NCBI RefSeq assembly: GCF_900100315.1
Contig: NZ_FNFF01000002.1
Span: 558,001-622,000 of the forward strand
Source of the DNA: Streptomyces indicus
Lineage (GTDB): Bacteria > Actinomycetota > Actinomycetes > Streptomycetales > Streptomycetaceae
DNA: 64,000 nucleotides
Direction: 5' to 3'
A model generated the notes under the pieces. That model did not search any database. It saw nothing but the letters and a program-made list of their open reading frames with translations, and was not told the DNA's origin. Position numbers and translations under genes: made by a program. Each line of letters opens with the position of its first letter. The first letter of the stretch is position 1. Of the stretch, positions 15,346 to 23,489 are shown one piece after another.

Positions 15346-16581
15346 TCAGGCCCCGGAGACCTCGGCCAGGTAGGCGTTCGCCTTCTCCAGCTCGAAGAAG
15401 AAGTTCTCGAAGTCCGAAGGGTCATTGAAGCCGTTGGCGAAGCGGTCGGCGATCGGCTGGAGTTCGCCGGCCGCGCCGATGAGGTTCAGGACGTGCTCCG
15501 GCGGCGGGGCCAGCATCGCGTTGGTCCACTTGGTGACGTGCTGGGCCGTGGCCCAGTAGCGGTCGAACGCGGACTGCATCCAGGCCTCGTCGAAGGGCCG
15601 GTCGCCGTGCTCGACGATCGAGGCCAGGTACGAAGCGGCGCACTTCGCGGCCGAGTTGGAGCCCTGGCCGGTGATCGGGTCGTTGGCCACGACCACGTCC
15701 GCGACGCCGAGCACCAGGCCGCCGCCGGGCAGCCGGCCGATCGGGTTGCGGACCGTCGGCGCGTAGCGTCCCGCCAACGTGCCGTTGGCGTCGGTCAGTT
15801 CGACCTTCGTGGCGCGCGCGTACTCCCAGGGCGTGAACTTCTCCATCAGCTCCAGGGTGAGCGCCAAGTGCTCCGAGGGGTCCTTGACGCCCTTGAACAC
15901 GTCCAGGGGGCCGCCCGGGACGCCCTCCCAGAAGAGGATGTCGGCGCGGCCGGAGGTGGTGAGGGTGGGCATGACGAAGAGCTCGCCGACGCCCGGGACC
16001 AGGTTGCAGCGGACCGCGTCGAAGTCGGGGTGCTCCGGGCGCGGGCCCAGGCCGTGCACGTACGAGACCGCGAGGGCGCGCTGCGGCTCGGCGTACGGGG
16101 AGCGGGCGGCGTCGCGGCCGAACATCGAGACCAGCTCGCCCTTGCCGGCGGCGACGAGGACGAGGTCGTACGTACGCGAGAAGTAGTCCAGGTCGGAGAC
16201 GGCCGCACCGTGGATCACCAGCTGGCCGCCGCGCTGCGCGAAGGTCTCCATCCAGCCCGCGAACTTCACGCGCTGGTCCACGGACTGGGCGTAACCGTCG
16301 AGGCGGCCGACCCAGTCGATCACGCGCTGCGACTCGGGGCCCGCGACGGAGACGCCGAGGCCCTCGATGCGCGGGGCCTGGGACTCCCAGAAGTTCAGGG
16401 ACAGGTCGCGCTCGTGCTGGAGCGCCGTGTGGAACATGCACTGCGTGGACATGACCCGGCCGGCCCGGATCTCGTCCGCCGTGCGGTTGGACATGAGGGT
16501 GACCTCGTACCCCTGCGCCTGGAGGCCGAGGGCGAGCTGGAGGCCGGACTGGCCGGCTCCGACGATGAGTATCTTGCGCAT
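15346..16581 (-). CDS. Styrene monooxygenase-like FAD oxygenase in conservon
   Basis: A 411-aa flavoprotein. The N-terminus KILIVGAGQSGLQLALGLQ is a Rossmann FAD site (GxGxxG at 8-13). The rest follows the StyA/indole monooxygenase layout, including RVMSTQCMFHTALQHE and the FAD-contacting VADVVVANDPITGQGSNSA near 310-330. Such enzymes epoxidise or hydroxylate small aromatics using FADH2 supplied by a separate reductase; no reductase gene is adjacent. ATG 16581 has GGGAAGAAG just upstream. The gene is 35 bp downstream of the conservon GTPase gene on the same strand and is probably the last gene of that operon. In some other conservons this position holds a cytochrome P450. Confidence 0.82.
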   Translation of the reverse strand: MRKILIVGAGQSGLQLALGLQAQGYEVTLMSNRTADEIRAGRVMSTQCMFHTALQHERDLSLNFWESQAPRIEGLGVSVAGPESQRVIDWVGRLDGYAQSVDQRVKFAGWMETFAQRGGQLVIHGAAVSDLDYFSRTYDLVLVAAGKGELVSMFGRDAARSPYAEPQRALAVSYVHGLGPRPEHPDFDAVRCNLVPGVGELFVMPTLTTSGRADILFWEGVPGGPLDVFKGVKDPSEHLALTLELMEKFTPWEYARATKVELTDANGTLAGRYAPTVRNPIGRLPGGGLVLGVADVVVANDPITGQGSNSAAKCAASYLASIVEHGDRPFDEAWMQSAFDRYWATAQHVTKWTNAMLAPPPEHVLNLIGAAGELQPIADRFANGFNDPSDFENFFFELEKANAYLAEVSGA

Positions 16582-16616
16582 GCTTCTTCCCTGGTACGAC
16601 GGGAGGGACAGGACGG

Positions 16617-17312
16617 TCAGGCGGGAGTCAGTTCGAGGGCGTGGCCCACCAGGGCGAGCAGCGTCTCGACCACCGGGATGCGGCGGCGCGCGTCCATGAT
16701 CAGGACGGGGATGCCCTCGGGCACGGTGAGCGCCTCGCGCACGTCCTCGGCCGTGAACTCCTCGGTCCCCTCGAAGTGGTTGACGGCGACAACGTACGGC
16801 AGGCCGCAGCTCTCGAAGTAGTCGAGCGCCGCGAAGCACTCGTCGAGGCGGCGGGTGTCGGCGAGCACGACCGCGCCGATCGCGCCGCGCACGAGGTCGT
16901 CCCACATGAACCAGAAGCGCTGCTGTCCCGGGGTGCCGAAGAGGTACAGGACGAGGTCGTCGTCGAGCGTGATGCGGCCGAAGTCCATGGCCACCGTGGT
17001 GGTCAGCTTGTCCGGGGTGGCCGTCAGGTCGTCCGTGTCCTCGCTGGCCTGGGTCATCAGAGCCTCGGTCCGGAGCGGGGTGATCTCCGAGACCGAGCCG
17101 ACGAGGGTGGTCTTGCCCACGCCGAAGCCGCCGGCCACCACGATCTTCGTGGCAACGGGGGCCCGAGTGTGGTCCAACTGCCAGTCCTGCGCGCCCTCTT
17201 CGGCCACGGTGCGCCAGGGTTCTATGACGGTGTCGGACGCGACGGTGTCGGACGCGACCGTGTCGGACGCGACCGTGTCGGACGCGACCGCGTCAGAGGC
17301 GACGGAGTCCAC
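16617..17312 (-). CDS. cvnD: Conservon GTPase CvnD
   Basis: A 231-aa small Ras-like GTP-binding protein, the output component of conservons. P-loop GGFGVGKT is at 61-68, the switch-II motif is LFGTPGQQRFWFMWDD at about 125-140, and VAVNHFEG stands in for the G4 motif. The N-terminus carries an extra 29 residues made of VASDT pentapeptide repeats (from 15-bp DNA repeats), which I infer to be a disordered extension. The start overlaps the end of cvnC by 20 bp, so translation is coupled. Conservons are proposed to work like a membrane-linked G-protein switch affecting development. Confidence 0.92.
   Translation of the reverse strand: MDSVASDAVASDTVASDTVASDTVASDTVIEPWRTVAEEGAQDWQLDHTRAPVATKIVVAGGFGVGKTTLVGSVSEITPLRTEALMTQASEDTDDLTATPDKLTTTVAMDFGRITLDDDLVLYLFGTPGQQRFWFMWDDLVRGAIGAVVLADTRRLDECFAALDYFESCGLPYVVAVNHFEGTEEFTAEDVREALTVPEGIPVLIMDARRRIPVVETLLALVGHALELTPA
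17226..17300. repeat. 15-bp tandem repeat at 5' end of cvnD, 5 units
   Basis: Units at 17226-17240, 17241-17255, 17256-17270, 17271-17285 and 17286-17300 follow GACSGTGTCGGACGC; the last is degenerate. Read on the minus strand they encode VASDT repeats. Unit 5 also contains the stop codon of cvnC (17293-17295), so copy number changes alter only CvnD. Confidence 0.9.
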
Positions 17313-17703
17313 TCAGCACCCTTTCGAGGAGAGCACGGTCCGGCTGCCCGGGTCCGTGCCCGGTCCCGTACACCCGGATCCTTCCCTGGTCGGCGAGGTC
17401 GCTGAGCAGCACGCGCACCACGCCGAGCGGCATCTTGAGCAGGGCGGCGATCTCGGCGACCGTGCGCATCCTGCGGCAGAGCTCCACGATGGCCCGCAGC
17501 TCCGGCATGACCTTCGTGTGCAGGCTGCCGTTGGGCAGCTCCGGCCGGTCGTCCTTGCCGCCTTCGAGCGCGGGCACGGCGGCCACGAAGGTCTCGACGA
17601 GCAGGACGTGGCCGAAGCGCGTACGGCCGCCGGTCAGCGAGTACGGGCGCACCCGCGCGGGCCTGCGGCCGGCCCCGCGCACGGGGAGTTCGGCGGCGCT
17701 CAC
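17293..17703 (-). CDS. cvnC: Conservon protein CvnC (DUF742)
   Basis: A 136-aa DUF742 protein. The conserved core RPYSLTGGRTR is at about 19-29, followed by a winged-helix-like region with ELRAIVELCRRMRTVAEIAA and LKMPLGVVRVLLSDLADQGRI. Family members sit between the roadblock protein and the GTPase in every conservon and are thought to mediate complex assembly; the exact biochemical role is unknown. Its ATG overlaps the cvnB stop (ATGA) and its 3' end overlaps cvnD by 20 bp. The N-terminus (VRGAGRRPARV) is basic. Confidence 0.92.
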   Translation of the reverse strand: MSAAELPVRGAGRRPARVRPYSLTGGRTRFGHVLLVETFVAAVPALEGGKDDRPELPNGSLHTKVMPELRAIVELCRRMRTVAEIAALLKMPLGVVRVLLSDLADQGRIRVYGTGHGPGQPDRALLERVLSGLRRL

Positions 17704-18191
17704 CGGGCGCCCGCCCGCTCCCTCGACTGCCGCAGTTCACTGCGGAGTTCGGGGGTGAGGACATGGCCGGCGCGACCCACGAACAGGGCCATGTGGTACG
17801 CGACCACGCTCATGTCGCAGTCAGGCGTGGCGTGCACCCCGAGCAGCGAACCGTCGCTGATCGACATGACGAAGAGGCTGCCCTCGTCCATCGCGACCAT
17901 GGTCTGCTTCACGCCGCCGCCGTCCATCAGGCGTGCCGCACCGATGGTGAGGCTGCCGAGGCCGGAGACGATCGTGGCCAGGTCGGCGCTGGAGCCGCGC
18001 GGGCCCGCGGGCCCCTGCGCCGGAACGCGCTCGGCGTTCTGCCCGGGGTCGGAGGACAGGAGCAACAGCCCGTCCGACGAGACCACCGCGACCGAGATCA
18101 GGCCGGGCACCTCGTCCACCAGGTTCGTCAGCAGCCAGTGCAGGTTGCGGGCCTCGGTGCTGAGCGCCCCGGGCTTGCTGGACACCGTCAA
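17700..18191 (-). CDS. cvnB: Conservon roadblock/LC7 protein CvnB, TTG start
   Basis: A 163-aa roadblock/LC7 protein with the core ARNLHWLLTNLVDEVPGLIS, VVSSDGLLLLSSD and DEGSLFVMSISDGSLLGVHA. Members modulate small GTPases, here presumably CvnD. I assign TTG 18191 as start: AAGGAGG lies seven bases upstream on the coding strand and the TTG overlaps the cvnA stop as TTGA. The next candidate, GTG 18185, is 13 bases from the SD. A TTG start is uncommon and would keep expression matched to cvnA translation. It is followed by cvnC with a four-base overlap. Confidence 0.9.
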   Translation of the reverse strand: MTVSSKPGALSTEARNLHWLLTNLVDEVPGLISVAVVSSDGLLLLSSDPGQNAERVPAQGPAGPRGSSADLATIVSGLGSLTIGAARLMDGGGVKQTMVAMDEGSLFVMSISDGSLLGVHATPDCDMSVVAYHMALFVGRAGHVLTPELRSELRQSRERAGAR

Positions 18192-21100
18192 CTGCGGGCC
18201 TCCTTGAGTGAGTCCCCCGGATCCGTGGTCTCTTGCGGTGTGGTGGTCGTGTACGGCGCGTCGCCCGTCGGCGGCACGATCGGCTCGCGCCGCGCGGTCG
18301 CCTCGTGCTGCGGGGCGGTGCGCTGGGCGGGTACGTCGGCGTCGGGTGCGGTGCCGCCGGGCGACTCGGGCTCGCCGGCCAGCTCCGCCTCGACGTCGCG
18401 GCGGCCCTCCTGGGCACCCTGCCGGAACCCGGCGAGGCGGCGGCGCAGCTGCTCGGCGTCCACGCCCCGGGGGCGCGCCGGGGCGGCCTTCGGGGCCGGG
18501 GCGGTCACGTTGGGCGTGCGCTTGGGCAGACCCTTGTCCGTGACGCGCTCCCACTTGGGCGGGCGCGGGGCGGACTGCTCGGGGGGCGTGGGCTGGTCGG
18601 GGTGCGTGGGCTCCTGGGCGGGAGCGGTGGCCTCCTCGGAGCGCGGCGACTCGTCCTCCGTGCGCTCGTGCGCGTGGTCGTCGGGGACGGCCACGACGCG
18701 CGTGGGGCGCAGCAGCTCGGGGGCGTCCAACTCCGGTGTCGGAAGCGTGAGTTCGAGGGTGGACTCGGCGGGGCTCTCGGCCGCGAGGAGGTCGTCCTCG
18801 CCCTCGTCCTCGTACGGGTCGGGGGCGTCGGTCACGTCGAGCGGCTGGTGCGGCTCGTGCGATTCGTGCGACAGGTGCGGCTCGCGCGCGCCGAAGGCGG
18901 CGGCGACCAGGTCCTCGCCGCCGAGTCCGGGGGCGTCGGCCTCCCGTGCCAGGTCGGCCGATTCCCGTAGAGGCTCGGCCGATTCCGGTACGGGCTCGGC
19001 GGATTCCTGTGCGCGGTCGTCGCCTGCCTCGGGCTCCCGTACGGGATCGGCCTCGGAGACCTGTACGTCCTCGTCGTGGCCTCGTACGGCATCCGCGAGG
19101 TCACGTGCGACGTCCTCGGCCGGGACCGGCACCGGGCCCGCAGCCACAACCGGACCCGCAGACGCCGCCTCTGCCTCTGCCTCTGCCTCTGCCTCTGCCT
19201 CTGCCGGATCAACGGCTTCAGCCTGATCCGCACCCGCACCCGAGCCCGGCCCCTGCGCACCGTCCTCCTCCAGGCCGACCGTGCGCGAACGCCCCGCCAG
19301 CTCATTGGAGTTGGCCTCGGCCTCCGCGCCGGCCAGGTGGAGCTCCGGCGGGGCGCCGGCCAGGGTGACGCGGCGGCTGACGGTCGTGGCCGGTGCGGTC
19401 GCGAGGATCGCCTTCGGCAGGACGGCCACCGCCGCCACTCCCCCGTTGCCCTGCTCGCGCAGCTGGACCCGCACCCCGTGCCGGGCCGCGAGGCGGGCCA
19501 CCACGTACAGGCCGAGGCCCAGGCCCTCCTCGTCCTCGCCGGTGTGCAGCGCGGCCGGATCGAACGCGGCCAGGCGGGAGTTGACGGCCTCCAGGCGCTC
19601 GGGGGCGAGACCGATGCCCTCGTCCTGGACGGAGAGCATCACCTCGCCGTTCTCCAGGAGCCAGCCCGAGACCTCGACGGCCGCGTCCGGCGGCGAGAAC
19701 GACGTGGCGTTCTCCAGGAGTTCGGCCAGGAGGTGGCTGAGGTCGTCGGCCGCGAAGCCCGCGATGTGCGCGTGCGGCGGCAGCGAGGCGATGCGGACCC
19801 GCTCGTAGCGCTCGATCTCGCTGACCGCGGCGCGGACGACGTCGACCAGCGGGACGGGCCCGGGGTGCGCGTGCTTGTGCTCGGCGCCCGCGAGGACCAG
19901 GAGGTTCTCGCTGTGGCGGCGCATGACCGTGGCGAAGTGGTCCAGCTTGAAGAGCGTGTCGAGGCGCTCGGGGTCTTCCTCGCGCTCCTCCAGGTGCTCG
20001 ATCACGGCGAGCTGGCGGTCGATGAGGCCGAGGGTGCGCAGCGCCAGGTTCACGAAGGTGTGCTGGACGCTGTCCTCGGCGCGCTGCAACTCGTCGCGCG
20101 CGGCGGCCAGTTCCTTGCGCAGCCCGACCCGCTCGCAGGCCAGCTTCTCGCGCTCGCCGATGAGGTGGGCCCGGTCCGCTTCGAGGACGCCCGCGCGCTC
20201 GTGCAGCTTGGCGGTGTGCTCGTACAGCGCGTTGACGGAGCGTACGACCGCGGCGAACTCATCGTTGCGCCCGGTGAAGCGCACGGGTTCCTCGCCGGAC
20301 GGCTTCTCGGCCAGGCGGGCGGTGCCCAGGCGCAGCACCGCGAGCGGGCGCGTGAGGGTGCGGGCGACGGCGATGCAGACGCCGAGGGCGAGCAGGGCGA
20401 GCGCGCCGACCAGGGCGATGCGCAGTTCGAGCGCGGTGACGTCCTGGTCGCGCAGGTCGGTGAGCTGCTCGATGCGGTCGGTGGCCAGGGTGTTCTCGAC
20501 GCTGCGGAGCTGGTCGATGCGGGCCGTGAGCGAGGAGGCGATCTTCTCGCGGTCGTAGCCGAGCTCCTCGTCGCTGAGCGTCGGGGCGTCGGTGAGGCGG
20601 TCGAGGTAGCGGTCGGCGGTGGCGACGTCGGGCCCGGTGACGGTCGTGCTCAGCTTGGTGCGCTGGTCGACCGGGGCGCCGGCGGCGAAGGCGTCGAGCG
20701 CGGCCCGCTCGGACAGGCGGGCCTCCTGCGCGGCGGCGGTCAGGGCGTCGCGGCGCTTGTCGTCGGCGGTGCGGGCGGTGGCGGTGACCGGGAGGCCTGT
20801 GACCGGATCGATGACGGTCTGCGGGGCGGTGCGCGGCGTCGCGTACGCGGCGAGCAGCAGCCCGCGCACCGCGCCGGCCTGCGCGACCGCGCGGTCCAGG
20901 TCGGCCAGCGCGTGCCGGCCGGCTCCCGCGCGGGGCGGCAGCTGGTCGGCGAGCTCCTCGGTGAGGCGGTGCAGGGCGGTGAGCGCCTCGGTGTATGCGG
21001 TGTGCGCCTCGAGCGCCGAGCCCTTGCCGGTGAGGGCCTGGCGGCGCACGCCCGCGAAGACGGCGAGGTCCTTGCGCAGGCCCGCGGGCGCCTCGGCGCG

Positions 21101-21430
21101 CAGCGCGGCGAGCTGGCGGTCGACCCGCTCGGTGGAGCCGGGGCGCTCGTCGTCGGGGCGGCCCGCGGCGATGTACGCGGTGATCGTGTCGCGCTCGTCG
21201 GTCAGCGCGTGCGCGAGGACGGTGGCCTCGCGCGTGAGCTCGGCGAGGTCCAGCAGGTGCTGGGTGTCGGCGACTTGGGCGGAGGCGCCGAGGATCGCCG
21301 GGGTGCCCGCGCCCGCGACGGCGGCGGTGACCACCGCGACGGCGGCGATCAGCCGGCTGCGCACCCGCACGGCCTTGCCCGCCCGGCCTGTGGCCTCACC
21401 AGGCCGCTTGCTCTGCACCGGTGCTCGCAT
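18188..21430 (-). CDS. cvnA: Conservon sensor kinase-like protein CvnA
   Basis: A 1080-aa membrane protein. TM1 is about 27-50, an extracytoplasmic nitrate/nitrite-sensor-type helical region runs 51-335, TM2 is 336-357, HAMP 358-410, then a helical region with VNLALRTLGLIDRQ. The HATPase domain has N574 (LLENATSFSP), DEGIGL and EEGLGLGLYVVARL. There is no classical HisKA H-box, as usual for CvnA, so it probably binds ATP and partners rather than acting in a phosphorelay. About 390 C-terminal residues are acidic, Pro/Glu/Ala-rich low complexity, including an (EA)n tract from a 6-bp repeat. It is first gene of the operon. The SD is weak. Confidence 0.92.
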   Translation of the reverse strand: MRAPVQSKRPGEATGRAGKAVRVRSRLIAAVAVVTAAVAGAGTPAILGASAQVADTQHLLDLAELTREATVLAHALTDERDTITAYIAAGRPDDERPGSTERVDRQLAALRAEAPAGLRKDLAVFAGVRRQALTGKGSALEAHTAYTEALTALHRLTEELADQLPPRAGAGRHALADLDRAVAQAGAVRGLLLAAYATPRTAPQTVIDPVTGLPVTATARTADDKRRDALTAAAQEARLSERAALDAFAAGAPVDQRTKLSTTVTGPDVATADRYLDRLTDAPTLSDEELGYDREKIASSLTARIDQLRSVENTLATDRIEQLTDLRDQDVTALELRIALVGALALLALGVCIAVARTLTRPLAVLRLGTARLAEKPSGEEPVRFTGRNDEFAAVVRSVNALYEHTAKLHERAGVLEADRAHLIGEREKLACERVGLRKELAAARDELQRAEDSVQHTFVNLALRTLGLIDRQLAVIEHLEEREEDPERLDTLFKLDHFATVMRRHSENLLVLAGAEHKHAHPGPVPLVDVVRAAVSEIERYERVRIASLPPHAHIAGFAADDLSHLLAELLENATSFSPPDAAVEVSGWLLENGEVMLSVQDEGIGLAPERLEAVNSRLAAFDPAALHTGEDEEGLGLGLYVVARLAARHGVRVQLREQGNGGVAAVAVLPKAILATAPATTVSRRVTLAGAPPELHLAGAEAEANSNELAGRSRTVGLEEDGAQGPGSGAGADQAEAVDPAEAEAEAEAEAEAASAGPVVAAGPVPVPAEDVARDLADAVRGHDEDVQVSEADPVREPEAGDDRAQESAEPVPESAEPLRESADLAREADAPGLGGEDLVAAAFGAREPHLSHESHEPHQPLDVTDAPDPYEDEGEDDLLAAESPAESTLELTLPTPELDAPELLRPTRVVAVPDDHAHERTEDESPRSEEATAPAQEPTHPDQPTPPEQSAPRPPKWERVTDKGLPKRTPNVTAPAPKAAPARPRGVDAEQLRRRLAGFRQGAQEGRRDVEAELAGEPESPGGTAPDADVPAQRTAPQHEATARREPIVPPTGDAPYTTTTPQETTDPGDSLKEARS
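19167..19202. repeat. Hexanucleotide microsatellite (GCCTCT)6
   Basis: Six perfect copies of GCCTCT inside cvnA, encoding alternating Glu-Ala on the minus strand. Being in frame and a multiple of three, changes in copy number would lengthen or shorten the tail without breaking the protein. Confidence 0.95.
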
Positions 21431-21851
21431 CCTCGTTGCTCTCGGTGTTCTTGTTGTGCCGCGTACGCCGCGTCGTGCTCGTGCCGCAGGTGCGACGGTG
21501 CGCTCCGCCGTGCGTGGCGGGGCGCGGGGGCTGCTTGGTGTCTCGCGTCGTCCACCGTGTCGGGTGAGGTGACGTGCCCTCTCTGGTACGGCTTATGACC
21601 ATTCCAGCGCGCCTGGGTGGCGGTCGCCCTTAGCCGGGCGGGCCACCCGAAGGAGTGAACCTCGCCGGGAGTTGAGGGATCAAGTTCCACTTCGTCATCG
21701 ATACGGGGGCTCGCGCGGCGCCGGTTGGACGGCGGGCGCGGCCTTTGGCAAGATGCCCCGCCCGCCCGGCGCGCGAGGGCGCGGTCCAGGCCAACTCCCC
21801 TGCTCCGCCCGCCCTGTGAAGGTCTCGCACACACTCGTGCAGACTGCATGG
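21431..21851. other. 421-bp divergent intergenic region (cvnA / PP2C-like gene)
   Basis: It holds the conservon promoter on the minus strand and the leaderless start signal of the PP2C-like gene on the plus strand. I see no hairpin terminator, repeat or convincing small gene. A GAAGGAG-like sequence near 21647-21653 precedes only a six-codon frame. Confidence 0.5.
21840..21851 (+). promoter_or_regulatory. Possible leaderless -10 (CAGACT-N6-ATG)
   Basis: CAGACT at 21840-21845 lies six bases before ATG 21852; no SD is present. Confidence 0.35.
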
Positions 21852-22697
21852 ATGCGCGTCGAACTCTGCACGGAACCCGGCCACCCCGAACGCCCCAACG
21901 AGGACTTCGCCTCGGTGGCGCTGCCCGCCTCAGGAAAGGGCGGGACGCTGGTCGTCCTGGACGGCGTGACACCCCCGCAGGGAGACGTCGGTTGTGTGCA
22001 CGACGTGCCCTGGTTCGTCGCCCGGCTCGGCGGCGCCCTGGGTGAACTGTCCGTTTCGCGGCGGGACATGGGGCTGGCCGGGATCCTCTCGCTGGCGATC
22101 GCCCGGACCGCGGACTCCCACCGCACTTCCTGTGACCTTTCTCACCTCCGTACGCCGCAGGCGACCGTGGTCCTCGCGCGCTGGGACGACGAACGCGTCG
22201 AGTACCTCGTCCTGTCGGACTCGGTGCTGCTCGCGGAGTCGCCGTCCGGCGAGGTGCGGGTGGTGGCGGACGACCGGCTCGACACGCTGCCGCCGCGGGT
22301 GGCGGAGGCGCGCGAGGCGGTGCGCGCGCTGCCGGAGGGCTCGCCCGAACGGGCCGCGGCGGCACGGCGGTACGTGGCGGCCGTGGAGGCGCTGCGCAAC
22401 GCCGAGGAAGGGTTCTTCACGGCGGCCGCCGACCCTTCAGTGGCGGACCGCGCCGTGACCGGAACCTGGCCGCGCGGCGACGTCCGCACCCTCGTCGGGC
22501 TCACGGACGGCGCGGGCCGCTGGGTCGAGACCTTCGGCGAGGGCGACTGGGCGGAGTGCTTCGCCTTCCTGCGCAAGGCCGGGCCGCGGGGGCTCGTGGA
22601 CCGCGTGCGGGCGCTCGAACGGGAGCGGGTGGCCGCGGGGGTACGCGTCGGGGGCAAGCCGCACGACGACGCGACGGTGGTGTGGGCCGAGCTGTAG
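21852..22697 (+). CDS. PP2C-like phosphatase-fold protein
   Basis: A 281-aa protein with a partial PP2C (PPM) layout. The N-terminal PERPNEDFASVALPASGKGGTLVVLDGV supplies the metal-binding Asp residues (NEDF and LDGV). The middle has ATVVLARWDDERVEYLVLSDS, and the end has LTDGAGRW and KPHDDATVVW, matching the distal PP2C motifs. The usual DGMGG triplet reads DGVTPPQG, so metal binding may be altered. It is cytosolic, with no signal peptide. ATG 21852 is preceded by a -10-like hexamer rather than an SD; GTG 21816 is an alternative. It diverges from the conservon and may dephosphorylate a regulator; the target is unknown. Confidence 0.7.
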   Translation: MRVELCTEPGHPERPNEDFASVALPASGKGGTLVVLDGVTPPQGDVGCVHDVPWFVARLGGALGELSVSRRDMGLAGILSLAIARTADSHRTSCDLSHLRTPQATVVLARWDDERVEYLVLSDSVLLAESPSGEVRVVADDRLDTLPPRVAEAREAVRALPEGSPERAAAARRYVAAVEALRNAEEGFFTAAADPSVADRAVTGTWPRGDVRTLVGLTDGAGRWVETFGEGDWAECFAFLRKAGPRGLVDRVRALERERVAAGVRVGGKPHDDATVVWAEL

Positions 22698-22752
22698 GCC
22701 GTCACGTCACGGCGGCAGCCGCGGGCGGCCGTGCGGCCCGTATCCGGGTCCC

Positions 22753-23247
22753 CTACTGCTCGCCGCCGGCGTTCAGCTGGTGCAGGAGGCGGGCCAGTTC
22801 GGCGACCTCGGAGCGGTCCCAGCCGGCGAGCTGGCGCACGTAGCGCTCCCGGCGCGCGCCGCGCACCGTGCGGAACCGCTCGCGCCCTTCGTCGGTGAGC
22901 CGCAGCAGGGCCGCGCGGCCGTCCGCCGGGTCGGGCTCGCGCGCCACCAGGCCCAGCTCCTCCAGGGCGCGCAACTGGCGGCTCATGGTGGCCTTGCCGA
23001 CTCCGAAGTAGGCCGCGAGGTCGGTGGCCCGCTGCGAGCCACCCTCCTCCAGGCGTACGAGGAGTCCGTACGCGGCGGGTTCGAGCTCCGGGTGGACCGC
23101 GCGCGCCATCTCTCCGGAACTGGCCCGCGCCCGCCGCAGGAACACCGTCAACTCCCGCTCCAGGGCGAGGAATTCGTGGTCCACACCATTCTCCGGCGCG
23201 CCGGGACGCTCGCTGCCGTCGTGACGGTCGTGCACTTCAGAGCCCAT
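22753..23247 (-). CDS. MarR-family transcriptional regulator
   Basis: A 164-aa winged-helix regulator. The DNA-binding part is clear: QRATDLAAYFGVGKATMSRQLRALEELGLVAREPDPADGRAALLRLTDEG, the MarR wing with its conserved DxR (residues about 75-125). N- and C-terminal helices form the dimer interface. ATG 23247 has GGGAAAG just upstream; the frame continues further upstream without support. It diverges from the GH25 muramidase gene, and two copies of GACATGTC lie between them, a plausible operator pair. The ligand is unknown. Confidence 0.88.
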   Translation of the reverse strand: MGSEVHDRHDGSERPGAPENGVDHEFLALERELTVFLRRARASSGEMARAVHPELEPAAYGLLVRLEEGGSQRATDLAAYFGVGKATMSRQLRALEELGLVAREPDPADGRAALLRLTDEGRERFRTVRGARRERYVRQLAGWDRSEVAELARLLHQLNAGGEQ

Positions 23248-23386
23248 GAAACGCTTTCCCGATGCTGAAAGTTTCTGCCACACCCCGGCCGTTGCCGCAG
23301 CTCGGCCAGTATTTCGCAGGCGTAGACCAACGGCAGCCCCAAGGCCCTCTTCCCACCCGCGAGTCCTCCTGCGTAGCTTCATTGGT

Positions 23387-23419
23387 GACATGTCCACGCA
23401 GCAACTGGGCCGACATGTC
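23387..23419. promoter_or_regulatory. Paired GACATGTC palindromes, candidate MarR operator
   Basis: Perfect 8-bp palindromes at 23387-23394 and 23412-23419, centres 25 bp apart, between the divergent MarR and muramidase genes. The second is extended to CGACATGTCG. Confidence 0.4.
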
Positions 23420-23489
23420 GACAGATCCCCCCACCCTGTGAGCCCGGCACCTGACCACCGGGCTCCACGAGGCCTTCGGAGGCACGCAC

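Noticed and set aside
16582..16905. Extension of the flavoenzyme frame upstream, overlapping cvnD.
   Set aside because: The FAD motif starts at ATG 16581 and an SD is there; the extension only reads cvnD in another frame.
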